From contig NZ_JACRWD010000002.1 of assembly GCF_014306135.1 (NCBI RefSeq), positions 248,001-312,000 on the forward strand: a DNA stretch of 64,000 bases, in the 5' to 3' direction. The notes under the pieces are model-generated. The model saw only the letters and a list, made by a program, of their open reading frames with translations, did not search any database and was not told the origin of the DNA. This DNA is from Paraclostridium hominis (GTDB lineage Bacteria > Bacillota > Clostridia > Peptostreptococcales > Peptostreptococcaceae). How positions within the stretch are numbered: position 1 is the stretch's first letter; every line of letters starts with the position of its first letter. The translations under genes and the position numbers were made by a program. Positions 25,726 through 35,186 of the stretch are shown here, piece by piece.

Positions 25726-26934
25726 TCAAAAAAAATTTTTAAATTTAGGATTTAATATTATTTCATCATAAATACCTATAGTATTTATTCCATTTATATC
25801 ATTTTTATAGTGGTCAATGATTATATATTCTTCACTATCATATAAATTTCCTTTTATCTCTACAAATTTTGCGTCTCCAGTTTCTGATATAGCATATACG
25901 CCTTTTTTACCATCAACATTTATTATCGACTTCTTAGGAACCTTTAACCCCTCCATTGACTTATATATTATATCAAATTCTTTAACTCTTGTATCGTAAA
26001 TTTCCACATTTTGTTCACTTATCTCCAATATTACAATATAATCTTTTCCATCCTTATATATATCATATACGTTACTATTTATTTTTTCAATCTCACTAGA
26101 CAATATAATTTGCTGACCTACATCTAATTTTTTAACTTCTTCTTTGCTACAACTTATAGCAACATACTGTTTGAAATTATTTATAACTCTCGCCAAAGTT
26201 TCTTCTTTTTTAACTTTATTTTTTTGTTGTATATTTTTATACTTGCTTTCTGTATTTTCTATATCTTCTTTTTTTATTTCATTTATTCTATCGATTTTAA
26301 ATTTATCTTCATTCCCATCAAATTTATACGATACGATGCCTGAATTTTTAGCTTTAAATAACTCTGAATTTTTACTTATTATACTATTAACTTCTTTTTC
26401 TTCTAATTTTTTATTTTCTAATGATTTACTATTTAAGTCGCTTCCTATTATATAATTTTTATCTTCAATCAATTTACTTAAATTTTCTACGTCTTTACTT
26501 ACAGCTATGTCACCATTTAATAATTTTTTCTGTATACTATTACAAGATTTATTTATATTATTATTTAAATTTTTCACATCTGATTTAACTATATTTGTAT
26601 TTCCTTTTTCTATATCAGATATATCTTTTTGTAATTCATTTAATTTATCTACAACATCTTCGTTAACATTATTATTATAAATATAAGCTATCTTATCATT
26701 TTGCTTTACTCGTTCACCTTCTTTAATACAATATTTTATATTTCCAGACATACTAGAATTTAGTAAATACTCATCCCGTATTATTAACCCCTTTTTTTTA
26801 AAACTATCTTGTATAGTCTCATTCTTTAAAACCAAAGTATCCATGTTCTTTTTTATTACTATCCCAATTATATTTGAAACTATATAAATTAATATACAAA
26901 CTAAAATAAGCTTAGTTAATTTTAATTTTCTCAA
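25726..26934 (-). CDS. HlyD-like membrane fusion protein
   Basis: Protein of 402 aa with one N-terminal membrane helix (about 5-28), a short first barrel segment (SGNIKYCIKEGERVKQNDKIAYI), a long Lys/Asn-rich coiled coil (about 75-230), and a C-terminal beta-rich part. This is the membrane fusion protein plan. No ABC or RND transporter lies next to it. It starts at a TTG with GGAGGGG 5 nt upstream. It lies between spoIVA and yggS, a position where related clostridia also carry a HlyD-like gene. The function is unknown. Confidence 0.7.
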   Translation of the reverse strand: MRKLKLTKLILVCILIYIVSNIIGIVIKKNMDTLVLKNETIQDSFKKKGLIIRDEYLLNSSMSGNIKYCIKEGERVKQNDKIAYIYNNNVNEDVVDKLNELQKDISDIEKGNTNIVKSDVKNLNNNINKSCNSIQKKLLNGDIAVSKDVENLSKLIEDKNYIIGSDLNSKSLENKKLEEKEVNSIISKNSELFKAKNSGIVSYKFDGNEDKFKIDRINEIKKEDIENTESKYKNIQQKNKVKKEETLARVINNFKQYVAISCSKEEVKKLDVGQQIILSSEIEKINSNVYDIYKDGKDYIVILEISEQNVEIYDTRVKEFDIIYKSMEGLKVPKKSIINVDGKKGVYAISETGDAKFVEIKGNLYDSEEYIIIDHYKNDINGINTIGIYDEIILNPKFKNFF

Positions 26935-27021
26935 TATATCCCCTCCAACAATAAAATGTATATTATCTATTTCTTCAAGTAGAATATAACTCCTTCTTAT
27001 ATTAAAATTAACAATAAAAGA

Positions 27022-27046
27022 GGCACATACAAATTTCGTATGTGCC
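27022..27046 (-). terminator. Terminator after spoIVA
   Basis: GGCACATAC (27022-27030) pairs with GTATGTGCC (27038-27046) around a 7-nt loop; CTTTTATT follows on the minus strand. It begins 8 bp after the spoIVA stop. Confidence 0.8.
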
Positions 27047-27054
27047 TTTTTTAT

Positions 27055-28527
27055 TTATAAAATAATAGTTATTATATTTGAACAACCATCATTAATTATT
27101 TTTTGTAAAGTTTTTTGTATTTTTACTCTCACATCATCTGGCATCATATACAATTTACTTTGTAATTGATCTTTTACCAAATCATGTAGTGATTTACCAA
27201 ACATATTGTATTCCCATATTTCATTTGGATTTTCTTCAAACCCCTTAAGAAGACTTTCTAACATTTCTTTTCCTTGTTGCTCTGTTCCTACACCTGGCGA
27301 TATTTCAGTTGATATATCAGCTTTAATCATATGAATAGATCCAGCTTTAGCTCTTAATCTAACTCCATATTGCTTTCCTTGTTTAACTATTTCAGGTACG
27401 TCTAATGTAAGTTCATCTAACGTAGGTGCAACTAATCCGTATCCTTTTTCTCTTACATCTATTAATGCCTGTTCTACTTTTTCATATTCTGTATTAACTT
27501 TAGACAATCTAGTTACTAAATTTAATAACTCGTATTCTCCATCTATCTTAAATCCACTTTTTTCCTCTAGTACATTGTAGAATAAATCTTTCTTAGTACC
27601 TAAATTTATACTTATTATACCTTCTCCTAATTCAACGTTATCAACTTTAGTTTCCTCTAAGAATTCCAACTCTTCAAATCCTTTTATAATGTTATTTACA
27701 TCTCTTATAACTCCAACATCATCTATACTTTGTTTTATTGCAAATATTATATTATTTTTTATCCAATGATTTTTTTCTAAACCTTCTATCCATTTAGGGA
27801 AGTTTATATTTATTTCATTAACTGGGAAATCATATAATACATTTTCCATAACTACTTCTATATCATCTTCATCCATAGCTAAAACATTTAACGGTATTAC
27901 AGGTTTGTCATATTTCTCTTCTAATTCTCTTTTTAATTCTAAAGTTTCCTCAGCATATGGATTTAAAGTATTTAAAACTATAACAAATGGTTTTTTTAGC
28001 TCATTTAACTCCTTTATAACTCTTTCTTCTGGTGCAGCATATCCTTTTCTATCTATTCCTGTAACAGTTCCATCTGTAGTCATCACTATTCCTATAGTAG
28101 AATGATCTCTTATAACTTTTTTTGTTCCTATTTCTGCAGCCTTTTCAAAAGTCATAGCTTCATTAGACCATGGTGTAGATACTAATCTTTGCTTACCATC
28201 TTCCTCATGTCCTAAAACTCCATCAACTATGTACCCAACGCAATCTACCATTCTAACTTTCATAGACACATTTTCTTTTATTTTTATTTCTACTCCATCG
28301 GCTGGAACAAATTTAGGTTCAACAGTCATTATAGTTTTTCCTGATCCACTTTGAGGTATTTCATCTTTTGTTCTTTCTCTTTTAAACTCATTTTCTATAT
28401 TAGGTAAAACTAACAACTCCATGAATTTTCTTATAAATGTAGATTTTCCTGTTCTAACAGGTCCCACTACACCTATATAGATATCCCCCTGAGTTCTTTT
28501 TGCTATGTCCTCATATATATTATTCAT
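27055..28527 (-). CDS. spoIVA: SpoIVA, spore coat basal-layer ATPase
   Basis: Morphogenetic ATPase that polymerises around the forespore as the coat platform. The N-terminus MNNIYEDIAKRTQGDIYIG is the family start. Walker A is GPVRTGKS at 22-29. The 490 aa length matches Bacillus and Clostridioides orthologues. AGGAGGG precedes the ATG. A SigE-type promoter candidate lies upstream. The gene is monocistronic, between gpsA and the HlyD-like gene. Confidence 0.97.
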   Translation of the reverse strand: MNNIYEDIAKRTQGDIYIGVVGPVRTGKSTFIRKFMELLVLPNIENEFKRERTKDEIPQSGSGKTIMTVEPKFVPADGVEIKIKENVSMKVRMVDCVGYIVDGVLGHEEDGKQRLVSTPWSNEAMTFEKAAEIGTKKVIRDHSTIGIVMTTDGTVTGIDRKGYAAPEERVIKELNELKKPFVIVLNTLNPYAEETLELKRELEEKYDKPVIPLNVLAMDEDDIEVVMENVLYDFPVNEININFPKWIEGLEKNHWIKNNIIFAIKQSIDDVGVIRDVNNIIKGFEELEFLEETKVDNVELGEGIISINLGTKKDLFYNVLEEKSGFKIDGEYELLNLVTRLSKVNTEYEKVEQALIDVREKGYGLVAPTLDELTLDVPEIVKQGKQYGVRLRAKAGSIHMIKADISTEISPGVGTEQQGKEMLESLLKGFEENPNEIWEYNMFGKSLHDLVKDQLQSKLYMMPDDVRVKIQKTLQKIINDGCSNIITIIL

Positions 28528-28558
28528 CTATAACCCTCCTGCATACAAATTCTTAATA

Positions 28559-28589
28559 AAGTATATTTTAGTATTTAAGATAATATTAC
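28559..28589 (-). promoter_or_regulatory. Possible SigE promoter for spoIVA
   Basis: On the minus strand TAATATT matches the SigE -35 consensus (KMATATT). TATACTTT, 16 bp further, matches 5 of 8 positions of CATACA-T. The spacer is 1-2 bp longer than usual. Mother-cell expression of spoIVA is expected from its family. Coordinates are approximate. Confidence 0.3.
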
Positions 28590-28601
28590 AAAAACAAAAA
28601 A

Positions 28602-28625
28602 AAACTAGACTTAAATGTCTAGTTT
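28602..28625 (-). terminator. Terminator overlapping the gpsA stop
   Basis: AAACTAGAC (28602-28610) pairs with GTCTAGTTT (28617-28625); the gpsA stop (28611-28613) lies in the loop. Nine T follow on the minus strand. Confidence 0.85.
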
Positions 28626-29633
28626 CTCTTTAACTACCTCTTCAACTTCATGAGTTCTATTTCTCATCATTAACTCATCAACTACTTCATCTGGATTAGC
28701 TCCATCATGTAACACAGAATAAATAGCATTAGTTATAGGCATTTCTATATTTAATTTTTTTGCTACTTCATAAGCAACCTCTGTAGCTGTAATTCCTTCT
28801 ACAACCATTTTTACTTCTTTTAATGTTTCTTCTAAGCTTTTACCTTGCCCTATAAGTATTCCTGCTCTTCTATTCCTACTGTGCATACTAGTACAAGTTA
28901 CTATTAAATCTCCTATACCTGATAGTCCTGAGAAGGTAGATGTTTCAGCTCCCATTGCTACTCCAAGTCTACTTATCTCCCTTATTCCTCTAGTCATAAG
29001 AGCTGCTTTAGCATTATCTCCATATCCTAGTCCATCACATATCCCAGCTCCAAATGCTATTATGTTTTTTAAAGCTCCACCAAGCTCAACTCCAACAACA
29101 TCTGGGTTGGTATAAACTCTAAACTTAGGACTCATAAATATATCTTGAATTTTTTCTGCAGTAGTTAAATCTTCTGATGCTACAACTACAGTAGTAGGTA
29201 TATCTCTAGATACTTCTTCTGCATGAGATGGTCCTGAAAGAACAACATATTTGCATTCAGGCAATTCTTTTTCACATACTTGTGAAAGTCTTAATCCAGT
29301 TCCTTTTTCTAAACCTTTTGCAACATCAACTAATATTTGATTTTTGTTCACAAATGGCTTTATTTGTTTACATACACTTCTTATTGCTTGTGAAGGTACT
29401 GCTAATACTATAACAGAGCTATCATTTATAGCTTCTTTTAAATCAGTAGTAATATGTATATTTTTAGGTATATTAACTCCTGGAAGGTAATCTACATTTT
29501 CTCTGGTGCTATTTACCTTTTGACATTGGTCTTCACTTAAAGTCCACATCGAAACATTATAGCCTTTTTTAGCTACTACAAGTGCTAATGCAGTTCCCCA
29601 GCTTCCAGCTCCTAATACGCATATTTTTTCCAT
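28611..29633 (-). CDS. gpsA: NAD(P)-dependent glycerol-3-phosphate dehydrogenase
   Basis: Makes sn-glycerol-3-phosphate from DHAP for phospholipid synthesis, the substrate used by PlsY encoded just upstream. GAGSWGTAL near the N-terminus is the dinucleotide fold. LGGALKNIIAFGAGICDGL is the catalytic Lys region, and RNRRAG binds substrate. I start it at 29633 (MEKICVLGAG), where AGGGGGTG sits 5 nt upstream; the seven codons before that have no ribosome binding site. The protein is 340 aa. Confidence 0.96.
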   Translation of the reverse strand: MEKICVLGAGSWGTALALVVAKKGYNVSMWTLSEDQCQKVNSTRENVDYLPGVNIPKNIHITTDLKEAINDSSVIVLAVPSQAIRSVCKQIKPFVNKNQILVDVAKGLEKGTGLRLSQVCEKELPECKYVVLSGPSHAEEVSRDIPTTVVVASEDLTTAEKIQDIFMSPKFRVYTNPDVVGVELGGALKNIIAFGAGICDGLGYGDNAKAALMTRGIREISRLGVAMGAETSTFSGLSGIGDLIVTCTSMHSRNRRAGILIGQGKSLEETLKEVKMVVEGITATEVAYEVAKKLNIEMPITNAIYSVLHDGANPDEVVDELMMRNRTHEVEEVVKEKLDI

Positions 29634-29662
29634 AGAAACACCCCCTAAGTACAATCAAAGTA

Positions 29663-30268
29663 TTATTTTTTATCGCCTATTTTTCTTTCTGTTCCATTTA
29701 ACAACCTTTTTATATTTTCTCTATGCTTAAATATTACTGATATAGATAAAAATAATGTAACGGCTAAGCCTTTATAATTTCCTATACAAAGCATTATTAT
29801 AGGAGATGTGCATATACTAAGTACAGAACCTAAAGAAACATACTTAGTTACATATACTATAAGTATAAAAAATGCAAAACAGCTTAAAGCTATTATTGGA
29901 TTTACAGCTATCATAGCTCCTAAAGACGTAGCAACGCCTTTTCCACCTCTAAATCCTAAGAAAACTGGCCAATTATGTCCTATTACAACAGCTACAACCG
30001 CTATATAAGCTGCATTACTTGCATCCATCTGAGCTAAGTATGCTATAAACTTAGCTATAAATACAGCAATTACACCTTTTAGTAAATCACCTGCGAAAGT
30101 CATTATTCCAGCTTTTTTTCCTAAAGTTCTTAAAACATTTGTTGACCCAGCATTTCCTGAGCCTTGTGTTCTTATATCAACGCCCATCATCCTCTTAGCG
30201 ATTATATAGGAAGTAGATATACTTCCTATACAATATGAAATAATAATTATAATTAGGTAATTTATCAT
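29663..30268 (-). CDS. plsY: Acyl-phosphate glycerol-3-phosphate acyltransferase
   Basis: Membrane enzyme that acylates glycerol-3-phosphate from acyl-phosphate, the first step of phospholipid synthesis. Three conserved cytoplasmic motifs are seen: GSGNAGSTNVLRTLG, GHNWPVFLGFRGGKGVATSLG, and the later KHRENIKRLLNGTE. Five hydrophobic segments. I prefer the ATG at 30268 because GAGGG directly abuts the earlier ATG. The order der-plsY-gpsA is a common operon. Confidence 0.95.
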   Translation of the reverse strand: MINYLIIIIISYCIGSISTSYIIAKRMMGVDIRTQGSGNAGSTNVLRTLGKKAGIMTFAGDLLKGVIAVFIAKFIAYLAQMDASNAAYIAVVAVVIGHNWPVFLGFRGGKGVATSLGAMIAVNPIIALSCFAFFILIVYVTKYVSLGSVLSICTSPIIMLCIGNYKGLAVTLFLSISVIFKHRENIKRLLNGTERKIGDKK

Positions 30269-30285
30269 AATCATCCCTCTAATTC

Positions 30286-31608
30286 TTATCTTCTCTTTTC
30301 TTTATAATCAAATCTAACAGGTGTACCTTCAAATCCAAAGTTTTCTCTTATTTTATTTTCAAGATATCTTTGATATGAGAAGTGAGTAAGTTCCTTATCA
30401 TTTATAAATAAAGTAAACTTAGGTGGCTGAGTTCCTGTTTGAGAACCATAGTAAATTTTTAATCTCTTACCTTTATCTGAAGGTGGTTGATTAAGAAGTA
30501 CAGCTTCTCCTATTACATCGTTTAAAGTTGATGTTGGAACTCTCTTAGCATGTTCTTCAGCTATATATACTACAGTTTCTAATATTTTGTTCATTCTTTG
30601 GTTAGTTTTAGCAGATACAAAAACTATCGGAGCATAAGACATGAACGGGAATTTTTCTCTTATTTCTTTAGTATATAAACTCATAGTTTTATCATTTTTC
30701 TCTATTAGATCCCATTTATTTATTACAAATAAGCAAGCTTTACCTTCGTCATGTGCAATACCAGCAACCTTAGTATCTTGCTCTGTAACTCCTTGTTCTG
30801 CATCTATAACTATAAGTACTACATCAGCTCTATCTACAGCACTCATAGATCTTATTACACTGTATTTTTCTACATTTTCATATATTTTACTTTTTCTTCT
30901 AAGTCCTGCAGTATCTATTAAAAGGAACTTATGATCTCCTTTTTCTAAATAAGTATCAATTGCATCTCTAGTTGTTCCCGCTATAGGACTTACTATAACT
31001 CTTTCTTCTCCTAATATATTGTTTAATATAGATGATTTACCAGCATTCGGTTTACCTGTTATAGCTACTCTTATTATATCTTCGTCATACTCTGTATTTA
31101 ATCCTTCTGGGAAATTAGCTACAACTTCATCAAGTAAATCTCCAAGTCCCATACTATTTGCACTAGATATCGCAAATGGAACCCCTAGTCCTAATTCATA
31201 AAAATCATATACATTATCAAATTGTTTTTGACTGTCAATTTTATTTACAACCAATATAACTGGTGTATTAGTTTTTCTTAACATTTGAGCCACTTCTTTA
31301 TCTGCTGCTGTAAGCCCAGCTTTTCCATCAACAACAAATAATATAACATGTGCCATATCCATAGCAAGCATTGCTTGATTTCTCATTTGAGATAATATTA
31401 TATCATTACTATCTGGCTCTATACCTCCAGTATCAACAAGTGTAAAATATTTATTTAACCATTCAACCTCTGTAAATATTCTATCTCTTGTTACTCCTGG
31501 TGTATCTTCTACTATCGATATTCTTTTTCCTGCTAATTTGTTAAATAATGTTGATTTACCAACATTAGGTCTTCCTACTACTGCAACTACTGGTCTATTA
31601 TCGCTCAT
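30286..31608 (-). CDS. der: Ribosome biogenesis GTPase Der (EngA)
   Basis: Double GTPase needed for 50S assembly. Two G domains in tandem: GRPNVGKST (12-20) with DTPG, and GKPNAGKSS near 190 with IAGTTRD. A C-terminal KH-like domain ends in VRFDYKEKRR. The 440 aa length is normal. AGGGAG precedes the ATG. Cotranscribed with plsY and gpsA. Confidence 0.97.
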   Translation of the reverse strand: MSDNRPVVAVVGRPNVGKSTLFNKLAGKRISIVEDTPGVTRDRIFTEVEWLNKYFTLVDTGGIEPDSNDIILSQMRNQAMLAMDMAHVILFVVDGKAGLTAADKEVAQMLRKTNTPVILVVNKIDSQKQFDNVYDFYELGLGVPFAISSANSMGLGDLLDEVVANFPEGLNTEYDEDIIRVAITGKPNAGKSSILNNILGEERVIVSPIAGTTRDAIDTYLEKGDHKFLLIDTAGLRRKSKIYENVEKYSVIRSMSAVDRADVVLIVIDAEQGVTEQDTKVAGIAHDEGKACLFVINKWDLIEKNDKTMSLYTKEIREKFPFMSYAPIVFVSAKTNQRMNKILETVVYIAEEHAKRVPTSTLNDVIGEAVLLNQPPSDKGKRLKIYYGSQTGTQPPKFTLFINDKELTHFSYQRYLENKIRENFGFEGTPVRFDYKEKRR

Positions 31609-31622
31609 AATAATCTCCCTTC

Positions 31623-32951
31623 TTATTTTAATATCTTATCAACGAAATCTTTTCCTTCATTTAAACAAGGAACTATCTCAATATTCATTATGTTTTTTAA
31701 TTCTTCTAAAGTTATATTATCTAAAAATATTTCTTCATCTGCCTTAAGCATACTTCTTGGTATATATAAAGTTTGTCCTAAATCTTTGTCTTTTAACTGA
31801 TCTATTATATCTGTTGCTGTTATTAATCCTGATACAGTTATTGTATCACCAAAGAAATTATTTATTATTTTATATACTGTAATTTCTACACCTTTACACT
31901 TTTGCATTATACAATTTGCCATATCTTTTATAAATTCATATGCTGAATGTCCCGTAGCTATAGATACTTTCTTAGTTATATTCGTTTTTTCTTGAGGTAT
32001 AGTATCTAAGTAATCTTTTATCTCTCTTTCTAATTTACTTATCATACCAACCCCATTTTCAAATTGTATGAATCCTTCATATTCATCATATTCTAAAAGT
32101 TTTTTATTAGCTATCATGTAAAACTCATCAGATAAGAATATGAATCTAGTTCCTAGTTCCTTAAGATACTTTTCTTGTAACTTGTGAACTAATTCAATTG
32201 TTTCACCTGCTGTTTTCTCATTATATATCTCTAAATGAGGAAGATGTTCTCTGTGTTTAGTTATACCTACAGGAACAGCAGCAGCACTATTTACATATGG
32301 ATATAACTTAGTTAAATCTGATACAGTTCTTTCTAACTCTTCTTTGTCATTATATCCTGGACATAAAACAATTTGGCAATTCATTTGTATTTGTGCATCA
32401 GCTAATCTTTTCATAATTTCATATAATCTACCTGCAAACTTATTTTTTATCATAGTTTGTCTTAGTTCTGGATTTGTAGTATGAACAGATATATTTATAG
32501 GGCTTATTCTATATTTAATTATATTATTTATATCTTCTTCACTCATATTTGTAAGAGTTACAAAGTTTCCTTGTAAAAATGATAATCTTGAGTCATCATC
32601 TTTAAAATAAAGTGTTTCTCTCATTCCTTTTGGTAACTGATCTATGAAACAAAATACACATTTATTTCTACAACTTTTTGCTTTATCTATTATAGGATTT
32701 GTAAATTCTATACCTAAATCATCATCATAATCTTTTTCTATCTCATATACATATATTTCATTATTTTTCTTTTTTATTTCAACTTCTAAGTACTCATCAC
32801 TTAATAAAAATTTATATTCTATTATGTCATGTATAGGTTGATCATTTATAGAAATTAGTAAATCTCCAACTTCTATGCCTAACTCTTGTGCAATACTGTC
32901 TTTATATACTTTACTTATTATATTGTTTACATTTTTTACATTTACTTCCAT
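31623..32951 (-). CDS. DUF512 radical SAM protein with N-terminal PDZ-like domain
   Basis: Conserved clostridial protein of unknown reaction. An N-terminal PDZ-like segment (VYKDSIAQELGIEVGDLLISINDQPI) is followed by a CxxxCxxC cluster in CRNKCVFCFIDQLPKGMR, a radical SAM iron-sulfur motif. The C-terminal DUF512 region includes TGHSAYEFI. I choose the ATG at 32951 (MEVNVKN); a GTG four codons earlier is possible. Length about 442 aa. It lies directly before der, an arrangement common in clostridia. Confidence 0.85.
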   Translation of the reverse strand: MEVNVKNVNNIISKVYKDSIAQELGIEVGDLLISINDQPIHDIIEYKFLLSDEYLEVEIKKKNNEIYVYEIEKDYDDDLGIEFTNPIIDKAKSCRNKCVFCFIDQLPKGMRETLYFKDDDSRLSFLQGNFVTLTNMSEEDINNIIKYRISPINISVHTTNPELRQTMIKNKFAGRLYEIMKRLADAQIQMNCQIVLCPGYNDKEELERTVSDLTKLYPYVNSAAAVPVGITKHREHLPHLEIYNEKTAGETIELVHKLQEKYLKELGTRFIFLSDEFYMIANKKLLEYDEYEGFIQFENGVGMISKLEREIKDYLDTIPQEKTNITKKVSIATGHSAYEFIKDMANCIMQKCKGVEITVYKIINNFFGDTITVSGLITATDIIDQLKDKDLGQTLYIPRSMLKADEEIFLDNITLEELKNIMNIEIVPCLNEGKDFVDKILK

Positions 32952-33020
32952 AAATTTCACCACTTTTCCTTTTAAGTACATCACATTATATTAACATGTT
33001 TTATTTGAAATAGTCAATAA

Positions 33021-33044
33021 AAAGGTACCATTAGCGGTACCTTT
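33021..33044 (-). terminator. Terminator after the YIEGIA block
   Basis: AAAGGTACC (33021-33029) pairs with GGTACCTTT (33036-33044) around a 6-nt loop; the minus strand continues with TTTTTATT. The 3' arm overlaps the stop codon of the capping-subunit gene. Confidence 0.85.
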
Positions 33045-33234
33045 AATGTCTTACTATTATTAGAGTTCCCTTGAGTACATCATGTACCATTCCACCCATA
33101 GTTTTTGAGATTATTAAAGCTCTATCTTGTAATTCTTTTTCATTTTCTGCATAAAACACAGGAAAAATTGATGATTTCATATCTTTATTAATAGTAACAA
33201 TAGCTAGTGTTGTATCAGTTATACCTACATTCAT
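33043..33234 (-). CDS. Capping-complex subunit for YIEGIA
   Basis: Small protein of 63 aa that matches, by memory of the family, the short partner found next to YIEGIA membrane proteins in spore-formers. It is a compact alpha/beta sequence (VGITDTTLAIVTIN ... ALIISKTMGGMVHDVLKGTLIIVRH). I choose the ATG at 33234 with AAGGAGTG upstream. It is 15 bp after the second YIEGIA gene and presumably acts with it. Molecular role unknown. Confidence 0.75.
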   Translation of the reverse strand: MNVGITDTTLAIVTINKDMKSSIFPVFYAENEKELQDRALIISKTMGGMVHDVLKGTLIIVRH

Positions 33235-33249
33235 TAATAACACTCCTTT

Positions 33250-34164
33250 TTATTGTTTTATAGTAAAATCTTTTAAAGCCCAGTTGTTTCCTCTTGCATT
33301 TTCTATTATAGGAGTACTCTTAACTGCTGCTATTAATTTATCAATATCCTTTTCAAGTGGTATATAAGGCATTACTAAGCTTTCATTTTTTGGATTTCTT
33401 CTTAAAAGTGGTATAAAATCTGGCTCATCAGGTGTTCTCATTATTCCTAATCTTGAATATGCTATATTTGCTAAAGTTTGTCTTTGTCCAGGATTTAATA
33501 TTATACCAGAGCTTATATAACTCCCTTTTTTAGGTATTATTTCTACAGCTAAACCATGATTTAGGTATCTTTGTCTTGATGATTCTAATCCTATATTCGA
33601 AATAACAACATCATTAACTTTTAATAATGGTCCATCAAAAGATATTTTAGCTGGAACTACCTCTGCTATAGATCCTATACTCTCTCTTACAAATAGCTTT
33701 TTAAATATAAGTGCCAATGCTATACCTGCAATAGAACCTAGTATAATACTTGGAAATTCATCTAAATATAATTCTGTTTTTGCAAGATGATAAACTGAAG
33801 ATGTAGTAAGTGCTGTTAGTATACAAGTATAGCTTCTAACCTCATAAGTTAAAGCTATTTCTTCTATATATCCTTCTCCACGCTTTACTAAAAGAGATTT
33901 TTCCATATCCATTAGTGAACTTCTCTTAGTGTGTCTAACTTGTCTAAATTGGCTTGCTGCTAAAGATAAAAAAGTTACAGATGTATATGATTTTTGCATC
34001 AATGCAGGAACTAACATAGCTCCTAATGCAGATCCTATTACCGCTAACACAATTTGTGAAACTAACATATTAGGCTCTGTTGGATACTGCTTTCTATCTG
34101 TTTTAAGTGTTATTATTCTTGAAATAATTCCTATTAATATACCTATTAAAAAAATTCCTTTCAT
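33250..34164 (-). CDS. YIEGIA-family membrane protein (second copy)
   Basis: Membrane protein of about 304 aa. The signature reads GYIEEIALTYEVRSY, close to the YIEGIA motif naming the family. Several hydrophobic segments occupy the first two thirds. The C-terminal soluble part contains GLESSRQRYLNHGLAVEIIPKKG and DEPDFIPLLRRNP. I choose the ATG at 34164, which has AGAGGTGG upstream, over an in-frame GTG three codons earlier. It is a paralogue of the next gene upstream. The family is largely restricted to endospore-formers; its function is not established. Confidence 0.8.
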   Translation of the reverse strand: MKGIFLIGILIGIISRIITLKTDRKQYPTEPNMLVSQIVLAVIGSALGAMLVPALMQKSYTSVTFLSLAASQFRQVRHTKRSSLMDMEKSLLVKRGEGYIEEIALTYEVRSYTCILTALTTSSVYHLAKTELYLDEFPSIILGSIAGIALALIFKKLFVRESIGSIAEVVPAKISFDGPLLKVNDVVISNIGLESSRQRYLNHGLAVEIIPKKGSYISSGIILNPGQRQTLANIAYSRLGIMRTPDEPDFIPLLRRNPKNESLVMPYIPLEKDIDKLIAAVKSTPIIENARGNNWALKDFTIKQ

Positions 34165-34176
34165 ATATTCCACCTC

Positions 34177-35109
34177 TTAGGATTTTTTATTTTTATTGTT
34201 CTTACTATATGCATTGTTATTTCCCTTTGCACTGTCTAGTATAGGTGTACTTTTTATAGCTTCAACAGTTAAATCTATATCTTTAACAAGTGGGATAAAT
34301 CCAAAATTCACAGATCCATCTTCTGTATTTGTTCTTGCTATAGGTATAAATTCAGGCTCATCTACATCTCTGTCTATTCCCATATGCAAATATACATTAT
34401 GTATCATAGCTTGTTGTTGAGCAGGGTCTCCAATTATACCTGCAGATACCATATCTTTAGGTATAACTTTAAATCCAATACCTTTTTTTAGATATTTTTT
34501 TCTTGAATCTTCAAGCCCTATATTTGTTATACCTACTCCATCTACTAACATTAAAGGTCCTTTAAATTCGATAGGTACGACCTTAACATCAACAATATCT
34601 TCTAAGCTTTTATTAGATAATATTTTTTTAAATATATAACCTACTATTATAGTTGCTATAGCTGACGATATCACACACATAACGAAATTAAAATTCAACT
34701 TATTATTACATAAAATAAATGTAATAGATGCTGCTAAAGATGAAAAAATACTTAAAAAATTTCTAACTTCATATTCTTTTGAAATTTCATGTATATAAGT
34801 TGTTCCTTTTGATATCAATTCTGTATTTTCTAAATTTGATAGTGTAATTTCTTCTTCACTAGCTACTTCTTGAAATTGTTGTATACCTATAGCTAAAAAA
34901 GTTAAGGCCGAAAACTCTTTATCTAATAGTGCAGGAAAAGCTACTGCCCCAAGTGCCGATGCAATAAATGATAAAATTAATTGTTCAATATAATCTTGAG
35001 GTTGTGTTGGCTGTTGTTTATTTACTAATCTTAATACTATAAGCCTAGATAAAACACCTAATATTAAAGCAACCCCAAATGCACGCCTAAATAATGTAGC
35101 ATCATCCAT
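34177..35109 (-). CDS. YIEGIA-family membrane protein (first copy)
   Basis: Paralogue of the downstream gene, about 310 aa. The motif reads TYIHEISKEYEVRNF in place of YIEGIA. The shared C-terminal pattern is NIGLEDSRKKYLKKGIGFKVIPKD, DEPEFIPIART and FIPLVKDIDLTVEAIKSTPI. I choose the ATG at 35109 (MDDATLFRR), which has AAAGGAGGAAA upstream. The two copies and the capping subunit form one transcription unit ending at the hairpin at 33021. Confidence 0.8.
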   Translation of the reverse strand: MDDATLFRRAFGVALILGVLSRLIVLRLVNKQQPTQPQDYIEQLILSFIASALGAVAFPALLDKEFSALTFLAIGIQQFQEVASEEEITLSNLENTELISKGTTYIHEISKEYEVRNFLSIFSSLAASITFILCNNKLNFNFVMCVISSAIATIIVGYIFKKILSNKSLEDIVDVKVVPIEFKGPLMLVDGVGITNIGLEDSRKKYLKKGIGFKVIPKDMVSAGIIGDPAQQQAMIHNVYLHMGIDRDVDEPEFIPIARTNTEDGSVNFGFIPLVKDIDLTVEAIKSTPILDSAKGNNNAYSKNNKNKKS

Positions 35110-35160
35110 ATTATTTCCTCCTTTTGTTTTCATTACATTTATTTTGTACAAAAACAAAAA

Positions 35161-35186
35161 AAAATTTCCTTAATTAAGGAAATTTT
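35161..35186. terminator. Palindromic hairpin overlapping the 3' end of the PhoR-like gene
   Basis: A 26-bp perfect palindrome built on TTTCCTTAATTAAGGAAA, with T-runs on both sides. It overlaps the kinase stop codon and separates it from the YIEGIA unit. Confidence 0.7.
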
